From Trebouxia sp. TZW2008 (lineage: Eukaryota > Chlorophyta > Trebouxiophyceae > Trebouxiales > Trebouxiaceae), in NCBI GenBank assembly GCA_002118135.1, contig BDIU01000173.1, positions 62,001-126,000 on the forward strand: a stretch of DNA of 64,000 bases, read 5' to 3'. The notes under the pieces are model-generated. The model saw only the letters and a list, made by a program, of their open reading frames with translations, searched no databases and was not told the DNA's origin. Below are positions 12,780-24,800 of this stretch, one piece after another. The translations under genes were made by a program, and so were the position numbers. Within the stretch, counting starts at the first letter, position 1. Every line of letters starts with the position of its first letter.

Positions 12780-14399
12780 TCACAATGTCTTATAGCACAG
12801 CAGCTGAAATTGTTGGGAACGGTGCAAACGAAAGGAGCTGGTTGTGTTGCCACCCCAAGTGAAGAAGATGTGCCACCAACCATGAGCACCATCATATTCA
12901 AGCTTCCCAGGGAGCAAACTGATTCTGGGGCCTTGACATTTCATGCCGATGACCACGTTTTTGGCATTCACAATCCAGCTGCAGAAATTCACCCTGACTC
13001 CATACAAGACGAAATTTTGACTACCATACCCTGACTACCAATCCCAGGCCGAGTAGTAAGCGTACTTTTGAGCCAACGGTACTGCCTTGCCCATGACTAA
13101 TGGGGAATACATATGCAGCTGCTCTATTGTAAGAGTCACCCATGTGTAGTCCTTGGCATTCACCAGTACAGCTGGGTACAGGAATGCACCAGACAGAGGG
13201 TCTGCTTCACTGACACAAGGGTTGCGGATCCAGAGAGCCTCGTCTATGAACTGCTCCTGATCCGCCCCATACTCTCCCCAGTGAAATGCAAAGTTTGGCC
13301 AAATCTTGCCCAGTTTAGGCTCTTGAATGGCATATCTACTGCTTCGAGAAAGCCATAGTGGCTCTCCAGTGTGTTCTGCGCCTACTGCCGTTCCAGGGTC
13401 TGGAAAATCTGATTCACTTTGCACCTGTTTCCATTGAGGGCTGACTTTCATCATGCTGCCTTGATACACTGGCTTAATCTGCACAAAGCCCAGCCCCATG
13501 GGCCTTTGTTCAAACTCAGCCCATACACCACAGCAAGCCACAACTACAAACACAGAAGATTGAATGCACTGCTGAGGGTTATGTAGGATGTCATAGTGGT
13601 GGCCAGATACGCTGTCTGGCAAGCCGTCCCCGCTGATGTGTCCTGTGAAGTTGCCGTTAAAAACTGAGTTACTGAACGCTTGTTTGTGGAGCACTGCTTG
13701 ATACGAGCCCCTTAGCAATTTGCGAAACCGAAATTTTAGACCCTGCATGCACAACAAATCATATCACACAATGCGGATTCAGTGCAGGAAAGCGCCAGGT
13801 TCCCGAGGCCTTGGATTGTCTGGCAAATGCCATGTACTTGTGTGAGTTTGAGAAGAACCACAGACATCACAGCTTTTTTTGCCACAAAAGCAAGCAAGCA
13901 AGTATGCTCACAGGCATGCCCCAAATGCATACCCTTTCTGTGTTGTGGCGTAAAGGACGAGGGACAGGCAGTTTGTTGAGGTAGCATGCTTGTAAGCTGT
14001 GCAGATTCCTTGCAGGACTTGGCACAGCTGCTGCGCCCCACCTCTCCTCTACAAGCAGCTGCCAGAGGTATGCATCCCTGTGGTAACAGAAAGTGTTGCA
14101 GGTGTACATTTCGACGGCAAGGGTGCGTCCAGGCAAAACTTTGCGAGCGAACTCATGTGGCATGCTCTATCGAAAGGGCCTTACTTGAACTTTGCTGCAA
14201 ACGAGCGACTGGCCAAGCAGATGCTTCGCAGTGCTGCAGTGTCGTTGCAAAGCTTGGAAAGCACCCGCAGCTGCAGATCTGGTCTCAAATTCGCGAAAAG
14301 CTTTGCCCCATCTGCCGCTGCGTTCCCACAGCCTAGCTGTGCAGCGCTGGCCTAATCGCTACCGCGTTGATCAGCTGTCGTGAGCAAGTTGCGGGACAT
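12780..14399 (-). pseudogene. F-box protein C, paralogue of A, interrupted by two TAG codons
   Basis: Exons 14399-14185, 14077-13933 and 13742-12780 copy the exon plan of F-box A; exon 2 is 145 bases in both. The F-box reads LFANLRPDLQLRVLSKLC then LRSICLASRSFAAKF, and exon 2 carries DAYLWQLLVEERWG. Exon 3 shares FPSVLVN/LYPAVLVN, the KDYTW motif and the C-terminal tryptophan-rich part with A. Two in-frame TAG codons break it. One is at 14354-14352, between the only upstream ATG and the F-box. The other is at 13037-13035, after which the same frame stays open for 76 codons with homology-like spacing to A and ends in TGA at 12780. The simplest reading is a recently decaying paralogue. Alternatives are an unseen first exon, sequence error, or TAG readthrough. 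Confidence 0.65.
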
Positions 14400-15640
14400 C
14401 GACGCGGCCTGCAAAACCTTGATCGCAGCGCGGGGCAAGAGCTTGCCTGTGTCCTCAATGTCTTGAGAATTTCATTGCCGTCTAAAGGCTTACAGGTCGC
14501 TGTGATCTGCAGCTGCTCCAGCGATCAGAGGCGTGAGTCATGCTGGAACCAATCTGGAGTGCAGCAGCAAAGGGCTCTGCTCAGGTGCTCAGCAACCAGG
14601 ACAGGCACTACACCATGAAGTTTGCTGCACATTGGCATCGGTTTGGTGACGACTCTAGTAGAGTCACTGTACAGCTACCCTCTGTAGCAAAAGAAACAAT
14701 GGCCTGCATGTTATGCACTCAAGTTCTGTGTGACACCTGATGCTCTGCCGAGCCAGAAGCTGCGCATCATTCAAATATCTGGAGGAGAGAACTTTTCTGA
14801 CGTCAGCTCGCGTTTCTGCACTGGCAACCTCAGCAACCAACTTATAGTGCAAGGAAGCTCTACAGGTTTAGCTCTGCAGAGCACATGCTGCCCAAGCACA
14901 GAGGGCTTGATCAATGACTGCACGCACAGAGGACAATTGAGAATGCACATGCTTTGCAGGGCGCCAAAAGTGCTGTTATCACAAGCTTGCCTTTTATGAG
15001 CGCTTTCAGATGAAGTGTCTTGATTTCTTCATGCAAAAAGAGTGTGGACAAGTCACACGCAACTGCAACAGCATGATTGGAATGCACTATTGTCTTGAGC
15101 ATATGCAATGGCAGGTTGCACATGTGAGTTCTAGCAGACTTGGCATGCTATTATTGTAGTCATTGTCGTGTCTGTTTGCTTTGTTACGTTCCTCGTAGTT
15201 GGTACTTGCTTGAGCTGCACAACTTAAGAGTACATTGCACCACATGCTGTTTAGGCAGAGTATGCCATGTGCCAACAGAAGTCAAGGCAGTCAACCAGAC
15301 ACATTCCTGTATGGTCTGAATACAGTATCTGTATGACTGGCAACGTACTATTTTGTTGACCTCTGTACATTGCTGCCGGTGCTTGTGACAACTGGTTTGT
15401 TTGTCTTCGTTCATCATATTCAGTGGACAGCTTACGAGTGAGCTGCGTTCCATAAACATGATAGGTGGGTACTGATTCAGCAACGTGGCTTTGGTGCGTT
15501 GTGCTCACATGCAAGCCGCCAAGTAACGGATGCTCACAAGAAACATGGGGAGAACGAATCGAGGAGTACAGTCTGTAATGTACACACAAAAACAAAAAAG
15601 CAAAAATCGCATGCGTGGGTTTGAACCCGGGTCTCCGAGC
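14400..15640. other. Region without a convincing gene; weak BTB-like exon at about 14600-14735 (+)
   Basis: Downstream of a CpG-dense patch shared with the F-box C start, the plus strand reads DDSSRVTVQLPSVAKETMAC at 14650-14709. It vaguely resembles the second half of a BTB/POZ fold. No neighbouring exons confirm it. The rest to 15640 shows no supported gene. Confidence 0.2.
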
Positions 15641-15647
15641 TGCAGCC

Positions 15648-16488
15648 AAGGCCGGGTCGGAGAAGTTCAGTAGCTAACTTAGCGTGAGAGGAGGTGCTAA
15701 TGCTACGCAACCAAGTAAAATTTTGTGTAATATATTGCAGAGACCTGCCTCATGACCTGTCCAGATTCAGAGGCAGCGGATAACAAAGCTGCATGACCCT
15801 TCTTGCCCAGAAGCAGGCCTCATGCTGCGCGCGCTGCAGATGCATGAACTCTGATTTTGCCAATGATGTGTTGATGTATGTTTTCCGCTGTCTCTCATCA
15901 GGTCATGCATCAGCATGCTACACGCATCCGCACAGAGTTTTGGAGTCCCCTCTTCAGCAAGCCTTGCATCAGGCGAGGCTGATGCAGCTGCATAGGAGCC
16001 CTGTGATAGCTGTGTTCTCATCAGATCATGCACCAGCATGTGACATGTACCTGCGCAGACTTCTGAAGTCTCCTCTGTAGGAGGCCTTGCATCAGTTGAG
16101 GTTGCTGCAGCTCCACAGGAGCCCCACCCCGCTGCCTTCACAGCCACAGGCTTAGCAGGAAACACCGCTGCCAGGGTCATGTAGGCTTTGCTTGACAGCT
16201 GGTCAGCCACATTCTGTGTGAGAAAAGTACCAATGACTGAATCCAGCACAGAGCCGCCCCAGGGCCTTCTGAAGCTCCTGTTCCCCAAGACACCCCTGCA
16301 GCAATGACCAAGGCATGTTCAGCTCTCCCTGCAATCATACTAGTGCAGACAAGTCTGACCTGAGCCAGCATTGGTGCTCGGTGAGCTGTGCCCCAGTTCT
16401 ATCTCAACAGGGCTTGTTCTTGGCAGATGTGTGACGTCTCATCCTGCAAGCAGCTTGCAGAGGTTACTTGGGCATGAGAGTATTGAAA
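15648..16488. repeat. Left arm of a large inverted repeat
   Basis: Reverse-complement match to 16843-17642. Matching anchors are gagacctgcctcatgacctg at about 15740 with its complement near 17550, the block around cgcgcgctgcag at 15829 and 17450, and ctcatcctgcaagcagcttg near 16440 with its complement near 16875. Compared with the right arm, it holds about 170 extra bases (about 16160-16330), which contain the glycosylase-like exon, and one fewer copy of an internal repeat of about 90 bases. Confidence 0.85.
15767..16296 (-). pseudogene. DEMETER/ROS1-like 5-methylcytosine DNA glycosylase fragment
   Basis: The exon opening at about 16296 after a ctgcag acceptor reads SFRRPWGGSVLDSVIG then TFLTQNVADQLSSKAYMTLA. 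This matches the start of the glycosylase domain in plant DEMETER/ROS1 proteins, base-excision enzymes that remove 5-methylcytosine. The rest of the frame down to 15767 is a roughly 37-residue internal repeat (DARPPTEETSEVCAG and DARLAEEGTPKLCAD variants, each followed by MLxHDLMR), which is not part of that family. I could not find the helix-hairpin-helix lysine/aspartate region or the 4Fe-4S cysteine cluster nearby. It is either an exon of a longer gene or a remnant captured in the inverted repeat. Confidence 0.55.
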
Positions 16489-16842
16489 GCAACACCATGC
16501 ACATTTAAGCTGATGCATACGCCACAGAATCTCGCACAAAGTACAGTCATTGCTGCTGAGGCTGCTGCATCTGTATCAAGCATCTTGCTGTATGGGTATT
16601 TGATTGTTACCCATCATCTCTGCCTGCTTTTTTCCACATGGCATCCCAGCAGGGTATGGTCATGCGGTAGTCATGAGCTAGCTTGTGCGTACTACAAGCA
16701 CTCCCAAGAGTGGGGCTTGACAGATTCATGGGCAGGTTGTCAATCAATTGATTGATCGATTGATGGATTTGACAACTGTGCCAAAGGGCAGGTTGTCAAT
16801 GTCAATGCCAATTTTGATAAGTTGCCAGACACACTTGTGTCT
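16489..16842. other. Spacer of the inverted repeat
   Basis: About 350 bases between the arms. It contains a small palindromic tract, tcaatcaattgattgatcga, near 16742 and two related cttgacagattcatgggcaggttgtcaa / ggcaggttgtcaat motifs. No coding content is supported. Confidence 0.5.
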
Positions 16843-17642
16843 ATTCCACACTCTTGCCACAAGTAACCTCTGCAAGCTGCTTGCAGGATGAGACATCCCA
16901 CATCTGCCAAGAACAAGCCCTGTTGAGATAGAACTGGGGCACAGCTCACCGAGCACCAATGCTGGCTCAGGTCACACTTGTCTGCACTAGTATGATTGCA
17001 GGGAGAGCTGGCTAAGCCTGTGGCTGTGAAGGCAGCGGGGTGGGGCTCCTGTGGAGCTGCAGCAGCCTCAACTGATGCAAGGCCTCCTACAGAGGAGACT
17101 TCAGAAGTCTGCGCAGGTACATGTCACATGCTGGTGCATGATCCGATGAGAACACAGCTATCACAGGGCTCCTGTGCAGCAGCTTCAGGTGGTGCAAGAC
17201 TTCCTACAGAGGAGACTTCAGAAGTCTGCGCAGGTAAATCTCACATGCTGATGCATGAGCTGATGACAGACAGCTATCACAGGGCTCCTATGCAGCTGCA
17301 TCAGCCTCACCTGATGCAAGGCTTGCTGAAGAGGAGACTCCAAAACTCTGCGCAGATGCGTGTAGCATGCTGATGCATGACCTGATGAGAGACAGCGGAA
17401 AACATACACCAGCACATCATTGGCAGATCAGAGTTCATGCATCTGCAGCGCGCGCAGCATGAGGCCTGCTTCTGGGCAAGAAGGGTCATGCAGCTTTGTT
17501 ATCCAAAAGCTGCCTCTGAATCTGGCAGTTTTCTTACAGGTCATGAGGCAGGTCTCTGCGATATATTACACAAAATTTGACACGGTTGCGTCGCATTAGC
17601 ACCCCCTCTCACGCTACTTTAGCTGCTGAATTCCTCCGAGTC
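16843..17642. repeat. Right arm of the large inverted repeat
   Basis: Reverse complement of 15648-16488. It lacks the glycosylase-like exon: sequence jumps from gattgcagggagagctg to gctaagcctgtggctgtg near 17014. It carries three rather than two copies of the internal repeat of about 90 bases (TEETSEVCAG units). The arms are diverged at scattered positions, so the duplication is not brand new. Directly beyond the arm (17640-17830, +) the reading MCCICGRQSVLDAEHKKEKV looks coding but is unassigned. Confidence 0.85.
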
Positions 17643-17879
17643 CTCTAAGGGAATGTGCTGCATATGTGGCAGGCAGTCTGTGTTGGATGCAGAACATAAG
17701 AAGGAAAAAGTCCTGGTGGCCTCATTGAGCAAGTCCAAGCAGTGTAATGCAGGCAATGCTTCAGGCTGTGTCAAGGTGAAAGCAGGCAAAATGTGCAATA
17801 CAGCTGAAACAAATCTGAAGTTTGCCTAGTTCGCAACTGCAAGAAATGCATTGAGTCAAGGCACGGGTGGTGCATGCGA

Positions 17880-19622
17880 CCAGATCCTGACTGCCATGTA
17901 CATCACATATCTGCAGCCCACCAATTCAAACTCATCAGTGCTAGCTTCACCTTTCTTCTTTTTGACAGCAGGCTCAGGATTTGGCTAGCTTCCAGGGGCC
18001 TGAGCTGCAATGATGTCATGCTGCTGTGGGGCTGCAGTCATGCCCTGTGGCGGCTCTGCTACAGGCTTAAGCTGCTGCCCCTCTATTGAGATGGACAGCT
18101 GCTGCTGTTCTGCTGCTGCTGCTGCCTCCACAGCATCTTGTGCAGGCAAAACGATGGCAAATTGCTGTTTAAGCGCCTCCCACTGCATGTCATATCTGCT
18201 ATTTGCAGACAGTGCCTGCCTTTGCTCCAGGGTCTGTTGCCCTGCTGGCTTGAGCGCCTCCCATTGTATGTCATGAGTGTTTGCAGAAAGTGCCTGCCAC
18301 TGCTCCAGGGTCTGTTGCCCTGCTGGCATGTCTGATACACCAACTGCAGCAAATGGTGGATGTGTCTGAGGATGAGAGGTGTGCTGCTGGCAACCTGCTG
18401 TGTCTAATTGCCAGATTGGCAAGTTGGGTGGCAACCTGCTGAACACCAGCATGTCAAAAACTGGCGCTGCTGAGAACTCTAGGGTTGCTTTACATCCCCT
18501 ATCACAGCCCTCAGGTATGGGCTGGTAGGGTACATTACATGTCATGTTACTTGGCTGGCTGGCACAGAAAGCCAAATGGCTGCTGCTGCAGCGAGCTGAT
18601 GAGTAATGATGACAGGGATGACGATGATACGAGCTGCTTGCACATGGCAGCACAGGGTCACAGATCGGAGGTGTAGGTTGGTCACTTGATGCATCTCGTA
18701 ATTGGCTGGCGGACACAGCCATGTGACTGTCGCTGCAGTGAGCTGATGTGTCATGATGATGCCAGCTGCTTGCATATGGCAGCGCAGGGTCACAGCTCAA
18801 GGGTGTAGGTTGGCATGCAGACATATCCTCTGACCAGGTGGTGTAACACGCCGTGTGGCTGCTGCTGCTGCAGCGGGCTGATATGTCAGGATGATGCAAG
18901 CTTCTTGTATGTGGCAGCACAGGAGTTGATGGCTGAGGGTGAGCATATATGGTGGGGCGGGATGTGGGACCAAGCAAGGCAGGGAAGGGTCTGCAGCTGT
19001 CAGCAGGCAGCTGATAAATTATTGACTTTTGTAACACTGCATGTCTCTGAGTGTCCAGGCGTGCTGCCAGGACTGCTGCAAGTTCAGCTGCAGCAGTTGC
19101 TGAGCCTGCATGAGACCGAAAAGATATGCTGCTACCATCATGATATGTGAGTCACAATGTCAGACCAATTTTTTATGACATTAGAAAGAAGTAATTAGCA
19201 GCTGGAAGAATATCAGCCATAGAGTGGATAGTACTTGACCACAGCACACCATGGGGAAATTGGCACACTGTTTCAGTCACCTGTGCTGGATGATGCAAAC
19301 CCTTCATGTACTGCTGGGACGCACACGTAGTCTGCAGAGGCTGAGATTGGTGCCAAGAGTACCACACTGACTGCACAGATGGATGCTGGTGATGACCGAC
19401 GGCATACGCGCCATCTGCTGGCCTAGGCCTATGCATCTGGTCATTCACCGGCTGAAGCACGACGCTCGCGCAGTCCTTGGCGAAAGGGTGGTGTGCAGGA
19501 TGAACGGGCAGATTAGGTTCAAGCATTCCCGGGAGTCCTGCAAGCTGTGCGTTCTGCGAATAAAGGTTGCGGCGCTGCAGACGAGGGTCACGGCTCCGAA
19601 ATGACTGCTTTGAAGTCATCAC
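17880..19622 (-). CDS. Low-complexity repeat protein frame, unrecognised
   Basis: An opening frame at 19622 (MMTSKQSFRSRDPRLQRRN) sits in a CpG-dense patch (19.4-19.8 kb), so it is a plausible gene start. Its first exon probably ends at a donor near 19282. A second, 350-codon frame covers 19037-17985. It contains three imperfect repeats of about 45 residues (CDPALPYASS / CDPVLPCASS, then HH, SAHCS, ASQ) and two repeats of about 27 residues (AGQQTLEQWQALSAN and AGQQTLEQRQALSAN, each with QWEALK), then an Ala/Gln-rich end. The joining phase between the two is unresolved. The frame stops at TAG 17987-17985, yet past it reads PNPEPAVKKKKGEASTDEFE, which also looks coding. It could be the N-terminal part of the glycosylase gene at 16.3 kb, but nothing proves that. 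Confidence 0.4.
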
Positions 19623-21430
19623 GAATGAAGACCCGCACGTCGCCCGAAGATCACCCGCGTTGATGCTTCGATTTTGCGCAGAGTGCCGAAGACTGCAATT
19701 GCGGGTTGTAAATCGCTTTCGTCAGGCCCCGACTGTCGCTGGTATGTGTAAACGCCGCAGCTTTGCTGCCTATAGCGGTTGCATCGAAGGCTTTTGAGCA
19801 GAACACGTGCGATTTTAAAGGCTATCCACTTTGTACACAGACCTTCACATATTGATGACTTGCTGGAAGCTGCTTGCAACGCATTGACAGCAGTCCATCA
19901 TATGGCGTGCTGTTTGCAATCAGTACAGGACTGCTTGCTGATCATGTTGCAGGTCAGGCTTTCATGCACTCTCAGAGTAGTTTTCTTTGCCATATAATGC
20001 ATTGACATCAAAACTGACTGTTCGAGCATTAGAATGATCATGATATCATCGATGCACATTCGGTAGCAATGTTTCAAATGTCTGAATGCGAGCCAGATCA
20101 GGCAGCCCATGCAGGTGTCAGATCCCGTGCTCGAATCAGAGTAGTATTATATGGCCCTAAGCAAATTGTAAATGCGCAGCTGCTGACTAATCACTTTCAA
20201 ACTGTACATATTCACACTCACTTAAGTCAAGTTTGTGCATGAAACCTGCCAGTACGATTCGCAAACAATTATCCGCAATCTCAGACAAAACCTGGGGCAT
20301 GCATGACAGCCAGGAGGAAAAGCCTCAGCTGACTCCTGGCTGTCGTGCTGCTACACAAACTCGGTAAGTCCATTCTGTCGCTACTCAGACAAATTTTGAC
20401 CCCAGGTGCTGCAAAAGTGCTGCAAAAGGCTAAAATGGCAACAGAAATGGTCGATTTATCTTGCCAGCAATTGCATAGAGGCATGTCAGGCAGCTTTTTG
20501 TGAAAACGTCTTTCTCAGTAATTCATGCCCTGCTGACCCCTGACAACTTCACAGATCTTGGCCACAAAATGACATTCGGTAGCAGTGTGAGGAATTAGCA
20601 CCTCGCCATCTAGCTAGCAATGCTTTTATGCCATACGCGTTCTGTAACACATTCCAATTCAGGCTCCTATGCACACAGCAGGTGCAGCTGACAAACTCAT
20701 CTGTGTTGCTGTTCATACTGACATAGCCTGAGAACCCGTGTGCCAAGGTAAACAGCTTGAGATCTTCTCAACAACTACCTCCTTCACAACGACTTCCCAG
20801 TGATGAAGCTCCAAACATTGCCTGTTGCCAGCCAAGTGCTCCCAACAGGGTCATGAACCTCCACTAGCAAGCAATAATTGAAATGACATCAGCTAGCGCA
20901 GTCAGTGACGGAGCAGCTGTCATGCATCCTGCAAGTACTAAAGCAACACCCCTGAACCACCCATCATCCCTTTTGCTTTTTTTAGCTACCGATTTGCTTC
21001 CGTAATCTGAGCCATTACATGCGTAGCAGCCTCTTCTGTGCTGTGCTTTTGCCTACTAGTGCCAGAAGGCCCAGAGTCTTTGCCTCCAGACCAAACACAG
21101 CTGCCGCTCAGGACCGACGAGCTGTTTGAGAGCGCTGAGCAGCAAGACCTCACAAACTGTTCCACAATCAACAGAAAACCAGCAGCTGACACTAGCAGCC
21201 AGGTGTGAAATCTGCACTGTCTTCAGATGTGACGATTGCGTGCGGCTTGGACATCCTGACTCTGTCACGCTTGCAGCATGCCCATGAGTTCTGATCGTGT
21301 ACAAAGTTGTGGAGAGTGCAGTGGTCTTTGACAGGTGCACATCCATCCAGGACCTCCATCACTTTGTCACTTCCCTCAGGGGACTCCACCAGTTGTGATA
21401 ACGGCAGCAGTGGCGAAAAGTGAGGAGTGG
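19623..21430. other. Intergenic, no gene seen
   Basis: CpG-dense to about 19.8 kb, then TG/CA-rich DNA with short frames only. Two related bits, cattcggtagcaatg (20056) and cattcggtagcagtg (20573), hint at an old dispersed repeat. Confidence 0.4.
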
Positions 21431-21439
21431 GCAAGGGTC

Positions 21440-21735
21440 TTCTACAAGTTGGGGAACCCCTTTTGACATCCACCCAACACTCCAAGCAGTGGTTGTAAAA
21501 GAAGTGATTGCAGTGGGTGACCCTCTAAGCCCTCCCCACCAGTCATGATTGTGACAGCATTCACAATACCCTCTTGACTCCTCAACCCATCATATTGGCA
21601 GCTGCATTGCCCATTGCTGCTGTACACACCCAGAGAGTGGGTAGGGATCTTTTGCAGGTGGGGCACTCCATTTGACGTCCATCCAGCGCTCTAAACAGTG
21701 ATCGTGGAAGAAGTGGTTGCAGTGGGTGACTGTGT
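21440..21735 (-). repeat. Two decayed copies of the RING exon downstream of the stop
   Basis: Segments at about 21440-21525 and 21649-21732 repeat the RING-coding block of 21861-21945 with a period of about 210 bases. They read HCNHFFYNHCLECWVDVKRG and HCNHFFHDHCLERWMDVK. Both lie 3' of the stop codon of the TUL1/FLY-like gene, so they are untranslated relics. Confidence 0.85.
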
Positions 21736-21839
21736 GAGCCTTCCCAACCAGTCATCATGGCAGCAGCATTGGTGCAGGAACATTGCAAAACTCCTCAGCC
21801 CATCACAGTGGCAGCAGTGCTCATTGCTGCTGCACACAG

Positions 21840-24800
21840 TCAGGGAGTGGGCAGGGGTCTTCTGCAAGTGGGGCACTCCATTTTTACGTCCATCCAGCGC
21901 TCCAGGCAGTGGTTGTGAAAGAAGTGGTTGCAAGGAGTAACCATACGGGCTTGAGGCTGACCAACGTCTGCTGGGTTCATGCAGATCACACACTCACACC
22001 CTGCATCACATTGATCTGAAGTCAAGGAGGATTACATCATGTGAACAAAAGAACTCAAGCCTTACGTGACATCATGGTTCAAATCAGACTTGGCAGAGTT
22101 GCATGGCAGAACTCATGGTCTCAATGACGTCAGCATAGACAAAAACACCTCTGCTGGATTCAATCAAATCACATGTTCATGTCCTGCATCACAGAATGGC
22201 TCAAGAACGTTCTCAAAGCCCTAATGCCAAAATGGCAGAATGAAGAAGTCAGGTCTGATGTCCTCACAGTAGAGTGACGCACCGAGTGAGCCAGGTGCTT
22301 CAGACGCATGGCTATATTTCGGATGGGATCTCTTGCGATGCATCCCATGTCCATGCAAGCTTTGATCAGGCTGACTCAGAGCCTCAATGATTGAGCTTGA
22401 CAACATTGCGCCCAGCACAAAGCAACCTGGCAAGGCCAGACTTGTGCCACCCACCGCTAAACAATATTTGCTGAACAGCATAAACATGATGACAGTTGTT
22501 GACTCATCCTGTGTGCTACCTGAATCAACTTCAACAGAAAACCAATAAGCTGGCTATGGAAAAATATGTCAATCAGCACACGCTTCAGGCAGGAACAACA
22601 CTGCTGGCAACACTGCTGATCAGCCAAACTTGGGACTGCTGAACAGATGAGAAGAAGGAATTTGGCTTTTTATTTTTTGTGGGCAGGCCCAATAATTGAG
22701 TGCTCACCTCCATCCCCTGTCTCCACATCAACAGGGGCAGAAGAAGAATCAAGGATGCCTTCAGCAACCTCCCTGGGCACCACAGCCCGATGGTACTCAT
22801 ACTTAGCCGGCAGGAAGCGCTTGGGCACAAACCAGCGGGGGCCCCACACGGTCTGACACATCAGCACTGCCGCCTGTATGAAGCAAATGTCCATGTGAGT
22901 GATGTACAGTATGTTTGCAGCATTGCTATTAGCTTCTTCACTCTAGCACATCTGCATTGTTGCCTGAATGTAGATAACAAGTGCATGATTTGCACATACT
23001 ACATGCATCATCCAGCACTTGGCTGGCAGAAAACGCTTGGGTACAAAGCAGCGAGGCCCTCACATGATTTGACACATCAGCACTGCGCCTGTATGAAGCA
23101 ACAAGCGTATATGAGGTACATGACATGCCTCAGCGTGTTGTACAGCAACTAGCCGGTGCCACTAAGAAGCACTGATCTAGCATAAGCAAGACTGTGCACA
23201 CAAACAGACTGCATTGTCACCATTACAAACTGCTTCTTGGCACACTAGGCTGGCACACAGGGCTTTGGGAATATTGTCTTTATGCATGTAGCCACACAGG
23301 AAAAGTTCAAGGGAAGATGAAGGGTGTGAGCACAAGCAGCAAACCATAGATAAAAAGAGAGCATAAGGAGGAAGTTACCTGTGATGAGACCCATGCGACC
23401 AGCAACACGCAGAAGGCTGGACTTGGAGATACCCTCAACACATTGCTGGGGCAGCCGTACAGGTAGAGGGGCAGTAACAGCCGAGTTACGCTCATGCCAA
23501 TTACATACAACGGCCGCAATGGTTGTCTGACATCTGTCCGTGCGCAGTGCACAACCTGAGGGATCCAGAAGCTGTACACCAGCATCAGGATAGGCCTGAT
23601 GAACCTGCACAAGCAAGCCCACCTTGAAAAAGAAGAAACAGCACAACACAGTGCAGCAGAGCGCAGCAGAGCGCAGCGCAGCACAGCACAGCACAGCACA
23701 GCACAAGCAAAGGCATCATAGTGTCCAGCCCACATGCAATGCATGGCAAGCTACACAGCTATCATAGATGCAAGCACTGATGTGCCTTGGCTATGCTGAT
23801 CATCAACATCACCGGCTGCTATTGTATTGCGTAGGCAAAGGGCATATGCACTAAGTGAGGAGTGGCTGCAAATGGCTGCAAGCATTTCCTGACAAATTAC
23901 ATCATGATGGCATTGCTCCCTGGTGTAGGACACTCACCTTTGTGACTGGTAAGTGATGAAGATACTGCCCAGTAACGCCCCATAAAAGCGTACATACAAG
24001 ACGGCCAGCTCCCTCTGAGTGTGCCATGTGTCAAGGGCAGGTCCCCGTCTGGCCCTCCATATGCTCAGCAGATATTGCATCTCAAATATTGCAAAGTTGA
24101 CAAATTCAAAGAACGCTGCTGTGGCAAAGGCGTTGAAAAGAGGCTCCACCACAAATCCTGCATGACAAGATGGCGTTTGTATTGATTTTGAATCTCTGTA
24201 TGCCACGCAAGTCAAAAACTTCTGTCTGGGTATGCCATGTGTCAAGGGCCCTGTCTAGCCCTTCATAAGCTCAGCACATATTGCGTCTCAAATATTACAA
24301 AGTTGACAAACTCAAAGAACGCTGCTGTAGGAAAGGCATTGAACAGAGGCTCCGCCACAAAACCTACACGCTACAACACCTCTCAGCTTGAGGTTTAGCA
24401 GCTTCAGCAGTTGATGAGACATAATGCAAAGCCACTCCCTGACTAGTGCAGGTGCATTACATAACCCTTACACAGCCCTTACATAGCCCTGCACCTGCTC
24501 ATCGGGCACTGCTTTTCCAGACTCGCAGGAGTCCCAGTATTCACAGCGCATGCCTGATACAGACAGTCAGAAGCGGCTGTAGAGAGACACAGGGAATGTT
24601 GCTGTGGCAAAGGCAGGCTGCATTGCATATGCTTGCATTGGTGACATGAGCTGTTGATGTCTCTCTATATGCGTGACAACATGCTGCCGTTCAGAAAGGC
24701 CTGACGCTGCGTTTCTGAACTATAGCAAGCTGCCATGCCCTGCAGAATGGCATCAACAGCTCAGTAGATATGCGCAAGCATTGGCACTAAAGCTTCTCAC

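Noticed and set aside
15600..15665. tRNA-like B-box (gggttcaaaccc on the minus strand) at the outer edge of the inverted repeat
   Set aside because: The T-stem does not pair well and no acceptor or anticodon arm can be folded. A tRNA-derived SINE end is possible but unsupported.
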